NCBI GenBank assembly: GCA_022798035.1
Contig: JAAWLS010000021.1
Coordinates: 1-14,832 of the forward strand
Direction: 5' to 3'
Length of the DNA stretch: 14,832 nt
Source of the DNA: Lachnospiraceae bacterium
GTDB taxonomy: Bacteria; Bacillota; Clostridia; Lachnospirales; Lachnospiraceae
Below are positions 1 to 6,359 of this stretch, piece by piece. The position numbers were made by a program, and so were the translations under genes. Numbering within the stretch: position 1 is the first letter of the stretch; each line of letters begins with the position of its first letter. The notes beneath the pieces are model-generated. The model had not been told where the DNA came from. It did not search any database and was given only the letters and a program-made list of their open reading frames with translations.

Positions 1-684
1 CGTGAAATTGCAGATGAGGCAGGCGCATATTTGATGGTGGATATGGCCCATATTGCAGGTCTTGTGGCAGCGGGACTTCATCCAAGCCCGATTCCGTATG
101 CCCATGTAGTGACGACAACCACCCACAAAACACTGCGGGGACCCAGAGGCGGCATGATTCTTGCCAGCCAGGAAATGGCGGATAAATTCAACTTTAACAA
201 ATCAATTTTCCCAGGCACCCAGGGAGGTCCTCTGATGCACGTGATTGCAGCAAAAGCAGTGTGCTTCAAGGAAGCTCTGGAGGACAGCTTTAAGACATAC
301 CAGCAGAATATTGTGAAAAATGCCCAGGCATTGGCAAAAGGACTTGTGAGCCGGGAAATCAAGCTGGTTTCCGGAGGAACGGACAACCATTTGATGCTGG
401 TGGATTTGACCCCTTATGATTTGACAGGAAAAGCAGTGGAAAAATTACTGGATTCTGTGAATATTACCTGTAATAAGAATACCATTCCAAACGACCCCAA
501 ATCTCCCTTTGTGACCAGCGGTATTCGTCTGGGAACGCCGGCCGTTACTTCCAGAGGTTTCAAGGAAGAGGACATGGACAAGGTTGCAGAATGTATTGCA
601 AAGATGGTGAAAGAAGGAGAGAATGCCTCTGCTGAGGTACAGAAAATGGTAAAAGAGCTGACAGACAAATATCCCCTTGCCTGA
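1..684 (+). CDS. glyA: Serine hydroxymethyltransferase, C-terminal part (5' end outside window)
   Basis: This is the last 227 codons of a PLP enzyme that interconverts serine and glycine with transfer of the one-carbon unit to tetrahydrofolate in the cytosol. The reading frame is open from base 1, so the start lies upstream. Visible family marks are the VDMAHIAGL stretch, which contains the PLP-contacting Asp and His, and the [14 protein letters not shown] block, whose Lys (codon 127-129) forms the Schiff base with PLP. The C-terminal part has the [15 protein letters not shown] motif near 517-555. The usual family length is about 410-415 residues, so roughly 185 residues are missing. The frame is intact to the TGA at 682-684. 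A hairpin terminator follows 15 nt later, so glyA is the last gene of its transcript. The identity is secure from sequence. Confidence 0.97.
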   Translation, partial: REIADEAGAYLMVDMAHIAGLVAAGLHPSPIPYAHVVTTTTHKTLRGPRGGMILASQEMADKFNFNKSIFPGTQGGPLMHVIAAKAVCFKEALEDSFKTYQQNIVKNAQALAKGLVSREIKLVSGGTDNHLMLVDLTPYDLTGKAVEKLLDSVNITCNKNTIPNDPKSPFVTSGIRLGTPAVTSRGFKEEDMDKVAECIAKMVKEGENASAEVQKMVKELTDKYPLA

Positions 685-699
685 TGGCCTCTCACAGAT

Positions 700-748
700 A
701 AAAAGGTGCGTTCAATCATCGAATTCGATGGCGGAACGCACCTTTTTT
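700..748. terminator. Bidirectional rho-independent terminator between convergent genes
   Basis: The arm AAAAAGGTGCGTTC (700-713) pairs with GAACGCACCTTTTT (734-747). The 20-nt loop itself contains the palindrome CATCGAATTCGATG (717-730), which can extend the structure. Because A-runs and T-runs flank the stem on opposite sides, the element reads as stem plus T-run on both strands. It can therefore end glyA (+) and the chemoreceptor operon (-), whose stop codon is at 765-767. Confidence 0.9.
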
Positions 749-764
749 ATGAAAGACAAAAAGA

Positions 765-2450
765 TTAATTGTGTTTGCGCAGACGGAATTTGTGTACGGA
801 AACTTTTAATTCTTCTGACTGGTTGTGAAGCTCTCTTGCAGAAGCGGCTGATTTCTCGGCTGTGCTTGCGTTGGTTTGAACAACTCCAGCAATCTGCTCC
901 ATACCTGCAGTCAGCTGGTGAAGAGATTGAGACTGCTGGGTGGCGGAACCTGCAATATGTTCAATCAGCTCTGTGGCCTGTTTTGCTCCCACTACCACAT
1001 CAGCGAGGGTGTTGGTGGTTTCTATGGTTAATGCGCTTCCCTGTTTAATCATGCGGATGGAATTCTCAATTAACTCTGTAATATCTTTGGCAGATGCAGA
1101 ACTCTTGTTTGCCAGACTCTGTACTTCCTCTGCCACTACGGCAAATCCTTTTCCAGATTCTCCTGCCCGGGCAGCTTCTACAGCGGCATTCAGCGCCAGA
1201 ATATTTGTCTGGAAAGAAATGTCCTCAATGGTCTTGATAATGCCGCCGATTTCCTGAGAGGCATTTGAGATATCCTCCATGGCAGAAGTCAGTTCCGCCA
1301 TCTTATCGTTGCTGGCCAGCAGCAGCCCGGCGGCTTCGGTGGAGCATTTCTGAGCAGTATCTGCGTCAGAAGAGGTGCGGTCCAGCTGACTGGATAATTC
1401 CTGAATGCTGGCGGACAGCTCCTGTACGGCAGAGGCCTGAGCTACAGCTCCGCTGGAGAGAATCTGAGCATCAGAAGCCATTCGTTCCGATTCCTCAGAT
1501 ACTTGTTCTGCCGTCATGTTAATACGGGCCAGGGCAAGATTAAGGGAGTCCACAATCTGACGCATAGCATCCTGAATCGGAAGAAATTCTCCCCGGTAAT
1601 CATCACCGATGACAAGGTCCATATTTCCACCTGCCATTTCAGAGAGCTTGGAATCAATGTCGTGAATGTATTTTTTCAACTCCCGTTTTGTTTCATGGAT
1701 GGATTCTACCAGCATACCGATTTCAGAGGTGTTGGACTTTAATGGGAAATCGGCAGAAAGATTTCCCTGAGAGATTTCTCCCATCTGTTTTTTGACAGCG
1801 ATTACAGGACGAAGAATGCGTCTTTTTACAAAAATCATACTGAAAATTTGAATGAGTCCCACGATAACTAAGGCAGCCGCCATAGCCGTTTTGATAGTTG
1901 CCGCTTTGTGGCTCAATGTCTCAATCTGTGCCAGTGTCCGTGTGTCCAGTGCAGCGAGGAATGACTCTTTGAGGGCGTTAATCTGTGTAATGGAAGCATT
2001 GTAGTCTTCCCCATATACATAGTTCAAAGCCTCCGCCATCTTTCCTGCCTGTACTTCTTTCATGGCTTCATCTTCCAAGGGAACCAAGGTATTGGAAAGG
2101 TCGGACATATCATCAATCATTTTCTGTTCTTCAGAGGTGATGCCGATTTCCTGCATAGCGGCTACGCCTTTGTCACGATTTTTGAGGTTGTTGACTTCAT
2201 TCCAGTAATTGTCATAGTGTTCCTGCTGGCCGGTGGAAGCAAAAGCACGCACCTCGTTGGTGAGGTAAGCAGAACCGTTCATAAAGCGGTTGGCATTGTA
2301 AGTCAGCATGAACCGGGTCTCGCTGGCTTTTTCCAGTTTGCCGCTTACGCTGCTGTAGGACAGCAGAGAAAATACCAAGAATAAAAGAGCAAGAATTGAG
2401 ATACCGTTTAAAATAAAATTTATGACAGATTGATTAATAGATTTTTTCAT
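765..2450 (-). CDS. Transmembrane methyl-accepting chemotaxis protein with tandem HAMP units
   Basis: This 561-residue chemoreceptor should sit in the membrane and control CheA kinase through CheW. In order it shows TM1 (about 11-32), an extracellular helical ligand-binding region of the four-helix-bundle type (about 33-186), TM2 (about 187-208), a HAMP unit (about 209-260), a second HAMP-like unit (about 261-312), and the signalling domain (about 313-561). The conserved hairpin tip lies around 405-445 and contains ISFQTNILALNAAVEAARAG. The C-terminus ends in RLRKHN, with no CheR-tethering NWETF-type pentapeptide. The ATG directly follows the TAA of the upstream receptor gene. A GGAGGA Shine-Dalgarno inside the last codons of that gene, 7 nt before the ATG, fixes the start. 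It is the second gene of a two-receptor operon. The ligand cannot be inferred. Family identity is very sure; the exact domain limits are estimates. Confidence 0.95.
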   Translation of the reverse strand: MKKSINQSVINFILNGISILALLFLVFSLLSYSSVSGKLEKASETRFMLTYNANRFMNGSAYLTNEVRAFASTGQQEHYDNYWNEVNNLKNRDKGVAAMQEIGITSEEQKMIDDMSDLSNTLVPLEDEAMKEVQAGKMAEALNYVYGEDYNASITQINALKESFLAALDTRTLAQIETLSHKAATIKTAMAAALVIVGLIQIFSMIFVKRRILRPVIAVKKQMGEISQGNLSADFPLKSNTSEIGMLVESIHETKRELKKYIHDIDSKLSEMAGGNMDLVIGDDYRGEFLPIQDAMRQIVDSLNLALARINMTAEQVSEESERMASDAQILSSGAVAQASAVQELSASIQELSSQLDRTSSDADTAQKCSTEAAGLLLASNDKMAELTSAMEDISNASQEIGGIIKTIEDISFQTNILALNAAVEAARAGESGKGFAVVAEEVQSLANKSSASAKDITELIENSIRMIKQGSALTIETTNTLADVVVGAKQATELIEHIAGSATQQSQSLHQLTAGMEQIAGVVQTNASTAEKSAASARELHNQSEELKVSVHKFRLRKHN

Positions 2451-3884
2451 TTACATGTCCTCCAAATATGTAATAGTTGTTTCGCAGCAGATTTTTCGGA
2501 TGGTTTCCAAATCCTGTGTCAATACCTGCGAGTACTGGCAGGCTTCTTGGTAAATGTTGTCAGCCTGCTGATAATTTTCTTCAAATAATGCATCAATGAC
2601 CAGTTTTCCATAAGAATGAAATTTTTTATGTTTTTCTCCCAGTTCTTTCCAGACTTCCAGGATTTCAGAATTTGTAGGGACAATTGCATAGTAAAAATGG
2701 CCGAATCCGCATTTCTTGTCATTAATCTGCAGCGGGAGAATGGTTTTTTCTGTTACAATTTTTTCAAGATTCTCCAGCCAGCCTTTGTGTGCAAGAATGG
2801 CTTTGTCAATATACTCTGCAAAATTCTGTTTTTCCAATTTATAAAAAGCATCCTGTGTCATTTGTCCCATGGTTTTGGCTGTATCGTCCAGTGTTGTTTC
2901 TATGGATGACAATGGCGCAGCAATCTGGTTGATATCCTGTCCGTGTGTCCTTAATTCGGAGACGTTGTCATGCAGGATGCCGCATTGACTGTCGATATTG
3001 GCTGCGCGCGATTCCAGTTCCATGATGGAACTGCTGATTTCTTCACTGAGGCCTGCCAGAGAGGAGATGTTGTTGGTGATTTTTTCCAGGTGCTGGCGGT
3101 TATCCTCATTTAATTTCCAGACATAACCGATTTTTTGTGTAACCATTTCCAGAGAACTGATGGTATTCTCTGTACTTGCTGCACTTTTGGCAGATGCAGA
3201 TTGAATATCAGATACAAACCGTCCCATGCTGGCAGTCAGATGCTTGGTTTCGTCGGCTAGTTTTCGTATCTCATCAGCTACCACGGCAAATCCCTTTCCA
3301 GCTTCTCCGGCTCTTGCCGCCTCAATAGAGGCATTTAACGCAAGCAGATTCGTCTGGGCAGAAATGGCGTTGATTCCGTCAATCACTTCATTAATCTGTT
3401 TCAAAATATGCGAAAGCTGGTCCATATCCTGCTGCATTTCTTTGGAAGTATGGATGGTTTCATCGGATAGATTCTTAGTGTTGGTTAATTCCTGCTGGCC
3501 TTCGTCAATTTTTTGATAGACTCCGTTTGTCTCTCCGGAAAGTTCAATAATCGTATTAGTCAATTCCTCATGCTGGGATGACACGGTCTCTGATACGGAA
3601 GATGCTTCTTTGGCGGCTGTATGTATCAAGGCAGTGGCTTCAGAGACATTGTCTGACACCGTCTGCAGAATCTCAGAATAATGGGTCAGAGAGAGGTCCA
3701 GAGAGCTGATTTTCATCAAAGCATCGAAAATATTTGACATAATTCCTTCAAACTGGGAACGTCCGTGAATCAGACGATGATATATTTGTGCCATTTCGGC
3801 AGATTCTTTGCTGTAATCAATATCCTCCAATTCAGACATGGCCTGCAACAGGTCTTTACCTTTTTGTCTTTTTAAAAGACTCAT
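2451..3884 (-). CDS. Soluble chemoreceptor with C-terminal CZB (zinc-binding) domain
   Basis: This 477-residue receptor has no hydrophobic segment, so it should be cytoplasmic and join the receptor/CheA/CheW array through its signalling helices. The N-terminal 60 residues are helical and unrecognised. The signalling coiled coil spans about 65-345, with its tip around 168-210 ([21 protein letters not shown], then [18 protein letters not shown]). The last 120 residues match a chemoreceptor zinc-binding (CZB) domain. It shows His366 in AHKGW, Cys392 in KCGFGHFYY, and His419 and His423 in EKHKKFH, the usual three-His, one-Cys zinc site. Known CZB receptors such as Helicobacter TlpD respond to zinc or to oxidants such as HOCl; applying that role here is inference. 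It is the first gene of the operon, behind a promoter and a structured leader. The start is the ATG preceded by GAAAGGGCGTGA, a modest Shine-Dalgarno. Confidence 0.93.
   Translation of the reverse strand: MSLLKRQKGKDLLQAMSELEDIDYSKESAEMAQIYHRLIHGRSQFEGIMSNIFDALMKISSLDLSLTHYSEILQTVSDNVSEATALIHTAAKEASSVSETVSSQHEELTNTIIELSGETNGVYQKIDEGQQELTNTKNLSDETIHTSKEMQQDMDQLSHILKQINEVIDGINAISAQTNLLALNASIEAARAGEAGKGFAVVADEIRKLADETKHLTASMGRFVSDIQSASAKSAASTENTISSLEMVTQKIGYVWKLNEDNRQHLEKITNNISSLAGLSEEISSSIMELESRAANIDSQCGILHDNVSELRTHGQDINQIAAPLSSIETTLDDTAKTMGQMTQDAFYKLEKQNFAEYIDKAILAHKGWLENLEKIVTEKTILPLQINDKKCGFGHFYYAIVPTNSEILEVWKELGEKHKKFHSYGKLVIDALFEENYQQADNIYQEACQYSQVLTQDLETIRKICCETTITYLEDM
2458..2463 (-). 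promoter_or_regulatory. Ribosome binding site embedded in the upstream receptor gene
   Basis: On the minus strand GGAGGA sits 7 nt before the ATG at 2450-2448, within the Leu-Glu-Asp codons that end the upstream gene. The upstream TAA (2453-2451) touches the downstream ATG with no spacing. This arrangement suggests translational coupling, meaning terminating ribosomes restart on the second receptor and keep the two proteins in a fixed ratio. The coupling is inferred. Confidence 0.75.
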
Positions 3885-3990
3885 GAGTTCACGCCCTTTC
3901 TAAATGTTGGTTTTCTCAGTGATATAAAATAAACAGCTACGCTCCTTCCGCAGATAAGGGCGATAGCTGTCCCATCGTCAATGTTTACTA
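3885..3990 (-). promoter_or_regulatory. Structured 5' leader of the chemoreceptor operon, candidate cis-regulatory RNA
   Basis: From a transcription start predicted near 3989, about 105 nt of leader precede the ATG. Plus-strand bases 3933-3970 form a strong hairpin: ACAGCTA (3933-3939) with TAGCTGT (3964-3970), then CGC/GCG (3940-3942 with 3960-3962), then CCTT/AAGG (3944-3947 with 3956-3959), with an 8-nt loop and two single-base bulges. On the transcript it is followed by TTTATTTTATAT, which is terminator-like but interrupted. The transcript segment CGCCCTT (plus 3956-3962), part of one hairpin arm, is a perfect complement of AAGGGCG in the ribosome binding site (plus 3892-3898). Hairpin pairing and site masking would therefore be mutually exclusive. 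I do not recognise a known riboswitch consensus here, and the regulatory role is inference. Confidence 0.5.
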
Positions 3991-4015
3991 AAAATATAAT
4001 AAATTATATTAGTAA
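3985..4015. repeat. AT-rich inverted repeat over the chemoreceptor promoter
   Basis: TTACTA (3985-3990) and ATATAAT (3994-4000) pair with ATTATAT (4003-4009) and TAGTAA (4010-4015). Only a 3-nt AAA bulge on one side and a 2-nt centre interrupt the 13-bp match. It covers the -10 box, the start-proximal half of the spacer and the predicted transcription start. It could be a repressor site, but AT-rich palindromes also arise by chance. Confidence 0.5.
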
Positions 4016-4024
4016 TTTTGTCAA
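3996..4024 (-). promoter_or_regulatory. Sigma-A type promoter of the chemoreceptor operon
   Basis: On the minus strand a perfect -35 box TTGACA (4024-4019) is followed by a 17-nt spacer and the -10 box TATTAT (4001-3996). Transcription should start near 3989. The -10 box and part of the spacer lie inside the inverted repeat at 3985-4015. Motile bacteria often use the flagellar sigma factor for receptor genes, so a vegetative promoter here is of some note. Confidence 0.75.
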
Positions 4025-4108
4025 GATTTCAATAAATGGAATAATGAGGGCATTTAAGAAAATATTAATAAAATTTATTGGGAATTATTACGGTTTTGTG
4101 ATAAGATA

Positions 4109-4136
4109 ATGACTGAACTTTAAATATGAATATAGT
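4109..4136 (+). promoter_or_regulatory. Possible promoter of the ABC exporter operon
   Basis: ATGACT (4109-4114), a 16-nt spacer and TATAGT (4131-4136) give a plausible but weak vegetative promoter about 45 nt before the ATG at 4180. A competing reading uses TTGTGA at 4096-4101 with TAAATA at 4121-4126, but its spacing is long. The whole 4025-4170 stretch is very AT-rich and holds no recognisable gene, so other promoters are possible. Confidence 0.35.
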
Positions 4137-4179
4137 AAATTCTGGTATATAAAGCATATAAATTTTTAGGAGGAAAAAC

Positions 4180-5646
4180 ATGGATAAGAAGAAAATGGGC
4201 ATTATCATTGCTGCCGCTGTAGTGATTCTTGCAGCTGCAGGAGGCGGAGCATGGTATTTTTTTGGAGGAAGCGGGGGCTCCAAAAGTGGAGCGGATAAAG
4301 TGTATGTGGAGAAAGTATCTTCCTTGAATTCTTCCGGCTCAGGCAGTCAGAACCGTTATTCCGGCGTTGTGGAAGCGCAGGAGACTTGGGAAGTGACAAA
4401 AGATACAGAGAGAGAAGTAAAGGAGCTCTTTGTAAAAGAAGGCGATATGGTAGAACAGGGAACACCCTTGTTTGAGTACGATATGGAAGAGGCTAAGACA
4501 GAGATTCAGCAGGCAGAACTGGAGCTGGAGGGAATGCGGAACGATATTACCAGTCTTCAGAGTCAGATTAATCAGTTGTCAGCAGAAAAAAATTCTGCAT
4601 CAGAAGATGAACGGTTTGAGTATATCGCAGAGATTCAGGAGAAACAAAACAGCATTAAACAGACAGAGTACAATATAGAGAGCAAGAAGGTAGAACTGGA
4701 GAAGAAGAAAGAGGCTATTAACAAGGCAGTTGTAACCAGCGAGATTGCAGGAGTGGTGAAATCCATCAATGAATCTGGTATGGATTCTATAACAGGAGAT
4801 ACCGCTGCCTATATATCGGTTCTTGCAGTGGGGGATTATCGGGTAAAAGGGACAGTCAGTGAGACGAATATACAGATGCTCTCAGAGGATCAGCCTGTGA
4901 TTCTGCGTTCCAGAGTAGACGAGGAACAGACTTGGACAGGAACCATCACCAAGATAGACACCCAGAATGAAGCAAAAGATGAGAACGAAAATGTTTACTA
5001 TGATTCCGCAGGCGGCGGAGAAAAGGCCACAAAATATCCTTTCTACATTGCATTAGATTCCACCGACGGCCTTATGATGGGACAGCATCTTTTCATTGAA
5101 CTGAACGAAGGCCAGACAGAAAAGAAAGAGGGGCTCTGGCTGTTTGAAGGTTACATTGTCCAGGAGGATGGAAAGGCTTACGTATGGGCAGCCGACAAGA
5201 AAGACCGTTTGGAGAAACGGGAAGTGGAACTGGGAGAATATGATGAGAATTTAGGAGAATATGAAATCAAATCAGGGCTTGCTGAGGAAGACGCCGTTGC
5301 ATTTCCAATGGAAGGTTTGTACGAAGGAATAGAGACTGTGACAGATGCCTCAGAAATTGATTATTCTTCGCCTCTTTACAACCAGGAAAATGAGGAAATT
5401 CCAGAAGGTGAAAATGGAGAAGATATGGCAGTTCCAGAAAGCGACAACGGAGAAGATTTTCAGCTTCCGGAGGGCGAAAATGAGGGGGAAATAGGAACGC
5501 CGGCAGATGAAAATGATGAGATGACAGAGACAATGGAGAATGGGGAGAGCCGGCCGGCGGCGAAAGAAATGATAGAAGGAGACGAGAATAATTTCTTGGA
5601 AGGGGAAGACAACGGTGACGGAGGAGACGAGGATAATCCAGAATAG
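4180..5646 (+). CDS. Membrane-anchored HlyD/MacA-type adaptor of an ABC exporter, with acidic tail
   Basis: This 488-residue protein is probably the extracytoplasmic adaptor that works with the MacB-like permease three genes downstream. It has one N-terminal membrane anchor (about 7-27) with Lys residues before it, a Gly/Ser-rich linker, and the first half of a lipoyl-like domain (about 62-101, with VKEGDMVEQGTPLFEYD). A long coiled-coil hairpin follows (about 102-183), then the second lipoyl half (about 184-216, AGVVKSINESG), and beta-barrel and membrane-proximal regions to about 387. Residues about 391-488 form a low-complexity tail very rich in Glu, Asp, Asn and Gly, which is unusual for this family. 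AGGAGG 6 nt before the ATG fixes the start. It begins the operon, and the ATPase gene starts 17 nt after its stop. Its region 318-384 resembles the matching part of the second adaptor, so the two are paralogues. The substrate is unknown. Confidence 0.88.
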   Translation: MDKKKMGIIIAAAVVILAAAGGGAWYFFGGSGGSKSGADKVYVEKVSSLNSSGSGSQNRYSGVVEAQETWEVTKDTEREVKELFVKEGDMVEQGTPLFEYDMEEAKTEIQQAELELEGMRNDITSLQSQINQLSAEKNSASEDERFEYIAEIQEKQNSIKQTEYNIESKKVELEKKKEAINKAVVTSEIAGVVKSINESGMDSITGDTAAYISVLAVGDYRVKGTVSETNIQMLSEDQPVILRSRVDEEQTWTGTITKIDTQNEAKDENENVYYDSAGGGEKATKYPFYIALDSTDGLMMGQHLFIELNEGQTEKKEGLWLFEGYIVQEDGKAYVWAADKKDRLEKREVELGEYDENLGEYEIKSGLAEEDAVAFPMEGLYEGIETVTDASEIDYSSPLYNQENEEIPEGENGEDMAVPESDNGEDFQLPEGENEGEIGTPADENDEMTETMENGESRPAAKEMIEGDENNFLEGEDNGDGGDEDNPE

Positions 5647-5663
5647 AAACTGGAAGGAGAACG

Positions 5664-6359
5664 ATGATGATATTAGATTTGCAGAATATATATAAGGATT
5701 ATCAGCAGGATAAATTGGTGGTTCCAGTATTAAAAGATGTCTCTCTGCAGGTGGAGGAAGGAGAATATGTGGCAATTATGGGACCTTCCGGTTCCGGCAA
5801 GACAACCTTGATGAATATTATTGGCTGTCTGGATAAGCCTACTTCCGGAGCTTATCAGCTGGCAGGAGAAGACGTATTAAAATGCAAAGACAAGGATATG
5901 TCAGACCTGCGTCTGCGCAGCATTGGTTTTGTGTTTCAGAGTTTCCAGCTTCTTTCCAGGCAGACAGCGTTGGAAAATGTGGCTTTGCCTCTGAGCTATG
6001 CAGGAATCAAGAAAAAAGAGAGAAAACAGAGAGCAGTTCAGGCGTTGGAACGTGTTGGACTGGGAGACCGGGTGAGCTTTAGGCCGACTCAGCTGTCCGG
6101 AGGCCAGAAACAGCGTGTGGCAATTGCCAGAGCGATGGTGAACAATCCAAAGATTCTTCTGGCAGATGAGCCTACAGGAGCATTGGACTCCAAGTCAGGA
6201 GAACAGATTATGGAATTGTTCCAGAAACTGAATGAAGAAGGGGTAACAGTAGTGATGATTACCCATGACAGAAATATAGCTTCAAAGGCGAAACGTATCG
6301 TACATATTATTGACGGTATGATTACGGAGGAGAGCGGCAAGGAGGAAGTGGATGAATAA
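5664..6359 (+). CDS. ABC transporter ATPase, MacB/LolD/YknY family
   Basis: This 231-residue nucleotide-binding subunit should power the exporter from the cytoplasmic face. All catalytic motifs are present: Walker A GPSGSGKT (40-47), Q-loop Gln92 in VFQSFQL, signature LSGGQ (144-148), Walker B ILLADEP (164-170, Glu169 catalytic), D-loop GALD and H-loop His201. The length and the LSGGQKQRVAIARA and TGALDSKSG contexts are typical of the MacB/LolD group. Two in-frame ATGs stand side by side at 5664 and 5667. The AAGGAGA site (5654-5660) lies only 3 nt before the first, so translation may start at the second. The 3' end overlaps the second adaptor gene by 8 nt, which suggests coupled translation. 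The match to the permease downstream is by family and operon. Confidence 0.95.
   Translation: MMILDLQNIYKDYQQDKLVVPVLKDVSLQVEEGEYVAIMGPSGSGKTTLMNIIGCLDKPTSGAYQLAGEDVLKCKDKDMSDLRLRSIGFVFQSFQLLSRQTALENVALPLSYAGIKKKERKQRAVQALERVGLGDRVSFRPTQLSGGQKQRVAIARAMVNNPKILLADEPTGALDSKSGEQIMELFQKLNEEGVTVVMITHDRNIASKAKRIVHIIDGMITEESGKEEVDE

Noticed and set aside
677..1048. A + strand open frame starting at the end of glyA
   Set aside because: It runs through the terminator hairpin and antisense to the receptor signalling domain, and has no ribosome binding site.
765..2450. Several open frames on the + strand opposite the membrane receptor, for example 940-1257 and 1265-1522
   Set aside because: They lack ribosome binding sites and have peptide sequences without family features. 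The minus-strand frame encodes a complete chemoreceptor.
3930..3957. TAAA-N16-GCAGATAA on the + strand resembles a flagellar sigma-28 promoter
   Set aside because: The spacing is 16 instead of the usual 15, it points away from the receptors toward the exporter over 220 nt away, and the bases are explained by the leader hairpin arms.
3885..3990. Leader read as a class I c-di-GMP (GEMM) riboswitch
   Set aside because: The conserved blocks of GEMM aptamers (AGGGCAAACC, a GAAA tetraloop and the GGGACGCAAAGCC-like segment) cannot be found.
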